Shown here: positions 60,501-64,000 of the stretch, piece by piece
Layout of the letters: every line of letters starts with the position of its first letter
Position numbering within the stretch: the stretch's first letter is position 1
From: Cardiocondyla obscurior
Taxonomy: Eukaryota > Arthropoda > Insecta > Hymenoptera > Formicidae
DNA: 64,000 bases
NCBI RefSeq assembly: GCF_019399895.1
Contig: NC_091866.1
Span: forward strand, 9,355,308-9,419,307
Direction: 5' to 3'
Program-made: the position numbers and the translations under genes
The notes under the pieces: generated by a model
The model's database searches: none
Told to the model about the DNA's origin: nothing
What the model saw: only the letters and a program-made list of their open reading frames with translations

Positions 60501-62008
60501 AATCACGATTCTAAAATATCTCGGTAAACGTCGGAATAACGGGGAGATATTAAAAAAAAATTTCTCTCGAGATTTCGTGTTCCTCCTGGTGCATCGCACG
60601 AAAATGAATACCCGAAGCAATCTCGCTCGTTGCGTGTTAGTATCAATAATAAAGGCGAAAGGTGGATGATCGAGTGCGCTCGCAGGAAGATCGAAGTAAA
60701 AGGTCGAGGAGAAATCTTTGCTCCATCACCGGCGAGTGCAACGAGCCATAATTTCGGCTCGGGGTCCCGGAGAACGATAGTCCCATCTCTGAGGTCATCT
60801 TTCCACGCTACCAACACGCCGGGGTCCCCTGAACTAACACAATCGTCGCACGGTCCCACTCCCGGCCCCCGATTCTCTATCTCTTTTCTTCCCGGATTCC
60901 CTCCGGCGACGTTCTCCTCGCGCGTATTATTGTCGATCGGGAGTGCGGGTGACGAGAGAGGACCGCGGTCCGTTCTCGCCTCTTTCCCCGCCGTCTTTTA
61001 CGCCACCACTACCACCACCGTCGTGCCGTCACGACCACCTCCTCTTCGTGGACCTAACACGTTCGAATTAGTCGTCTCGTTAACCAGACTCGTGGCGCAA
61101 CGAAGAGCCCCGGCGCGTACGTGGTCGCTTGACCGATTCGAAACAAGGAAACGTGGCCTAAAATCGTCGTACTTCGAGATCGCGTTCTACGACGTCTTGC
61201 CGTGAGCGCGGAACAGCTGGGGAAATTGACGATTTCACGCGGAATTGGTTTCGGTCAAGTGTAAGCTCGGTGGTTCTCGATACGATAATGAATTCACCGA
61301 CCACGTTGGTCAACGACAGCGGGACGTCCTTCAGTAGGTCGGTCGTGTCGACCGTACTCGACTTCTGGTGAACCGAGTCTTAAACCTCCGCGCCGACATT
61401 CTCGATCCCGGGCGTTAAAATCCGGAGTAATTCTCACATTTATCGGAAATAACAGCTGAAGGGAGTACCAGTGGACCGAAACAAAAATTTCTAACATGCG
61501 TTTCGAGGTGGAAGATATCGTCAACTCTTCGAGCAATTAACTCCGGGGCTTGTTCGTTACCGTTGAATTCCGAGCTGATGAAGTTCCGGCTGGAATCCCG
61601 AGGAAGCTCGCCCGGAATTCGTCACCGATGAAGTGACACGCTGCTCACGAGCTCGCGCGGAGGTGGAGGGGCACTATCGTGATTGCGCTCACGATCGAGC
61701 ACAGCGTGATCGTTTCCTCAGTGTTGTGCCGATCGATCGGACAGGTGGATCGAAGGTAGATTGTGCGCTACGGGGCGTGCCAGCGTCGGTCAGAAAACTG
61801 TTCCCGGCCGGTCGGTTCGTCCGTTCGTTCGTCGATCGGAGCGAGAGCGTTTCGAGGGGCGTATGTGCCCCTCGTGCGAGAAAGAAACGCGAGGTTCACT
61901 TGGTGTGAAAGAGAAAAAAAAAGCATACGGATGACATTGAGAGACGACGTACCAGCTAGCGCACGTTGAAGAGTATCGATACCAGGGAGATAGCGAACTT
62001 TTGAGTCT
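60501..62008 (+). promoter_or_regulatory. CpG-rich island, possible internal promoter and 5' exon
   Basis: GC-rich segment flanked by AT-rich DNA, ending in a good donor (GTCT|GTGAGT) at 62009. It has the texture of an insect 5' UTR/promoter region, like that before ANKS1 exon 1. It also holds a 192-codon + frame (60630-61205, TTG start; SRRTIVPSLRSSF, GSPELTQSSHGPTP) with no family match and no third-position GC bias in the part I checked, and an equally open minus frame. It may be an alternative ANKS1 start or the start of another gene to the right. Confidence 0.35.
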
Positions 62009-64000
62009 GTGAGTACCGCTCCGTACGGTTAGCAAATGGTGTGGGTGCATCTGGTATGCGTGTATTTGTGTTTGTTGTCACGCCACGTGTACTCCGCAGG
62101 CAACATTATGTGTTCAAAGTTCCTGACGTGCCTCGCAAAAAGCACGATACTTGTTGCTCGTTACGCCGCTTGACGTTATAATAGTTCGTCCTCGGCGATT
62201 GTAAGCGTCGCGAAAGAGGCCAGCCGAAAAGAAGAATTTAAAGGGAGTTTACGCGGATAACAGAGCTGGATTTTTTTTTTTTTTTTTAGCTTGCATCTGT
62301 CCACACGGCTTTCAGTATAAAAGTACAAATAACAGATACGACGGCATTGCGATATCTATAATAAAAACCTACTTAAATTCGCATGAAAGTATTATCTTAT
62401 CGGCATTTTTCTTAATTTGATAATCTTCTAAATTACACGTACGTTTTTGTTTTTACTGCGACAGTCTATTAAAAAATCCAAGGGCACTCGTTTGTGTGCC
62501 TTGCATATAAAAAGCGCAGAAAAGATAAAAAAAAAAACCAAGAGAGAGAAATTAGAAATTCCATTATGACAAGACAGGTTTTTTTTACTTGCTTCTTATT
62601 TACGATTTAGAAAAGTATTTGCAGTAAAAACACGTATCAAGACTTGATTTAAATTTATCACCAAAGTTAAATGAATTTAACTGTTTGCAAAGCAGCTTCG
62701 CAATTTGCACGCCATTACTTCTGATGTTATTTACTATCTATTGCATGAAGTATAGGCTAGAAAAAAAAAAGAAAAAAAAAAGAGGAGTTCTATTGCCATT
62801 AGCATTTTAAATGATTCAAACTTTAACAATCAGCACTATACAACAAGAGACTTTCTTGCAGAGTGTTATTCGCCCCGTTTATTTTAGAATCGCGATTCTG
62901 TTATTCTTAGGCGGCACTCTATCTTTAGTTCTGGCACACGTCTTGCCATAAGTGTTACGTTATAATTCCCGACTTACGAGTATCGGATACATGGTCGATA
63001 TTAAGAACAAACCTATTATATCACACGGCGGAAATACGGGGCGTCCTATTCTTTTCGCTAACTGACTCATCACATAGTCGCTGGTAAAAATTTCAACTTG
63101 CAATATTTCGACGAAACAATATCGTTCTGTATGTTTTCACGCTGTAGGAAAAATATTTTGCCGGCCACACATATGTGGCAGGAGTTATTGTTTCAAAATT
63201 CTGCTTTCATTGCTTAATGAGTACGATGTAAAATAATGCCGCCGCGTATAAAAGATGCATGTAAAATTAAAAGTTGAATACGCCGCAACAATGAATAAAG
63301 TGAATTTCGCGTCTGCTATCTAAAATCATAGCAAATTGATAATAACTTGGGGAGGAGGGGGGGGAGAAAACTAAATTGTGATAAATCGTCGACTTCAGGT
63401 ACCATGTGATACATATAAATGCATCAAATCGATAATAAAACGTATGGAAATTATTGTAGCGTACGTTTTCATTTTTAACATCGACATAATTTTGCATTAA
63501 AGTCTAAAATTTTACGTTAAGCGATCGAATTTAAACAGTCCGTTCTCGCAAAATTTCCATCGCAAAATAATTAAGCGACGTGAGAACGGAAACCGTCGAA
63601 AGATTTCAGACGAATCTAAATCGATTACGGGCATCATTCTCATTCGGCGCTCGTTCGTTTTAGCATTAGCACTTCCTTACGACGACAGTCTTTTACGAAA
63701 TGACTTGCGTGATACTCTCCCTCCCAATGTCAACAGCAATCGAATATGATATTACATCGACTGAAAACTTCGAGTGACTGCTTAGCGATTGCCGCATAAT
63801 CGATGGTTAATACAGAGAAAACCGATGCAGCATTCGCTTGCAGTGCGACACGCCTTATGTTTGATTTAGATAACGATTATCCTCGATAGATAATCCGCGC
63901 AACGAGTCGGACAAAGAATTACGGAAAGAAAAAAAGTTTAATTTTGAATATTCTCTGAAGTAATAATTGAATACTTTTTCTTACTGTGTATTTAAAATTG
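62009..64000. other. Right-hand end, no gene recognised
   Basis: Mostly AT-rich with homopolymer runs. No exon of ANKS1 or of another gene could be identified. It is either ANKS1 intron or, if the island before it is a promoter, the first intron of that transcript. Confidence 0.5.

Noticed and set aside
60630..61205. 192-codon + strand open frame in the CpG-rich island
   Set aside because: TTG start, no family match, no third-position bias in the part I checked; kept only as part of the island description.
1..64000. CRISPR arrays, operons, ribosome binding sites, rRNA
   Set aside because: Eukaryotic DNA with introns; no regularly spaced repeats or rRNA segments seen.

Overview
The window is animal nuclear DNA from an insect. 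Its genes have many short exons with GT/AG introns, and most of the sequence is intron or spacer with many long poly(A)/poly(T) runs. GC-rich, CpG-rich islands alternate with AT-rich stretches. The sequence contains a Pax6 gene of the insect twin-of-eyeless (toy) type and an ANKS1/Odin-type ankyrin-repeat adaptor gene. A hymenopteran, perhaps an ant, is my best guess from overall sequence texture; the sequence does not prove it.

Layout, all on the + strand. (1) 1-5115: no gene recognised. (2) 5116-5413: a candidate alternative first coding exon for Pax6, ending in the MPHK motif and in the correct phase to join an internal acceptor at 11725. (3) 11638-25713: toy, eight coding exons, 508 residues from the ATG at 11649, with a complete paired domain (exons 1-3), a complete homeodomain (exons 4-6) and the conserved WPRLQ C-terminus. 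Exon lengths and phases are consistent throughout. (4) 25714-33772: spacer and probable 3' UTR. Its first 189 bases are an open, in-frame block with coding-like base periodicity after the toy stop. (5) 34336-53439: the first eleven coding exons (797 codons, phase 1 at the last donor) of an ANKS1-type gene. It has six ankyrin repeats, then a long disordered region with a Pro-rich motif and three Tyr-Glu-Asn sites. The SAM and PTB domains expected for the family are not in the window and must lie beyond 64000. (6) 53440-64000: presumably one long ANKS1 intron, with GC-rich islands at 58.6-59.0 kb and 60.5-62.1 kb that may be promoters or 5' exons.

The two genes are tandem neighbours. Toy is a nuclear transcription factor at the top of the eye and head determination network. 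ANKS1 is a cytoplasmic adaptor for receptor tyrosine kinase signalling. No functional link is implied beyond adjacency.

Points most worth following: the ancestral-type Pax6 first exon that appears able to splice into the toy paired box; the coding-like extension beyond the toy stop, ending at a good splice donor; a set of small, well-bounded exon-like blocks on the minus strand inside ANKS1 intron 1; and overlapping upstream ORFs in the ANKS1 leader. No second paired box or homeobox (eyeless), tRNA, rRNA, CRISPR array or recognisable transposase was found.
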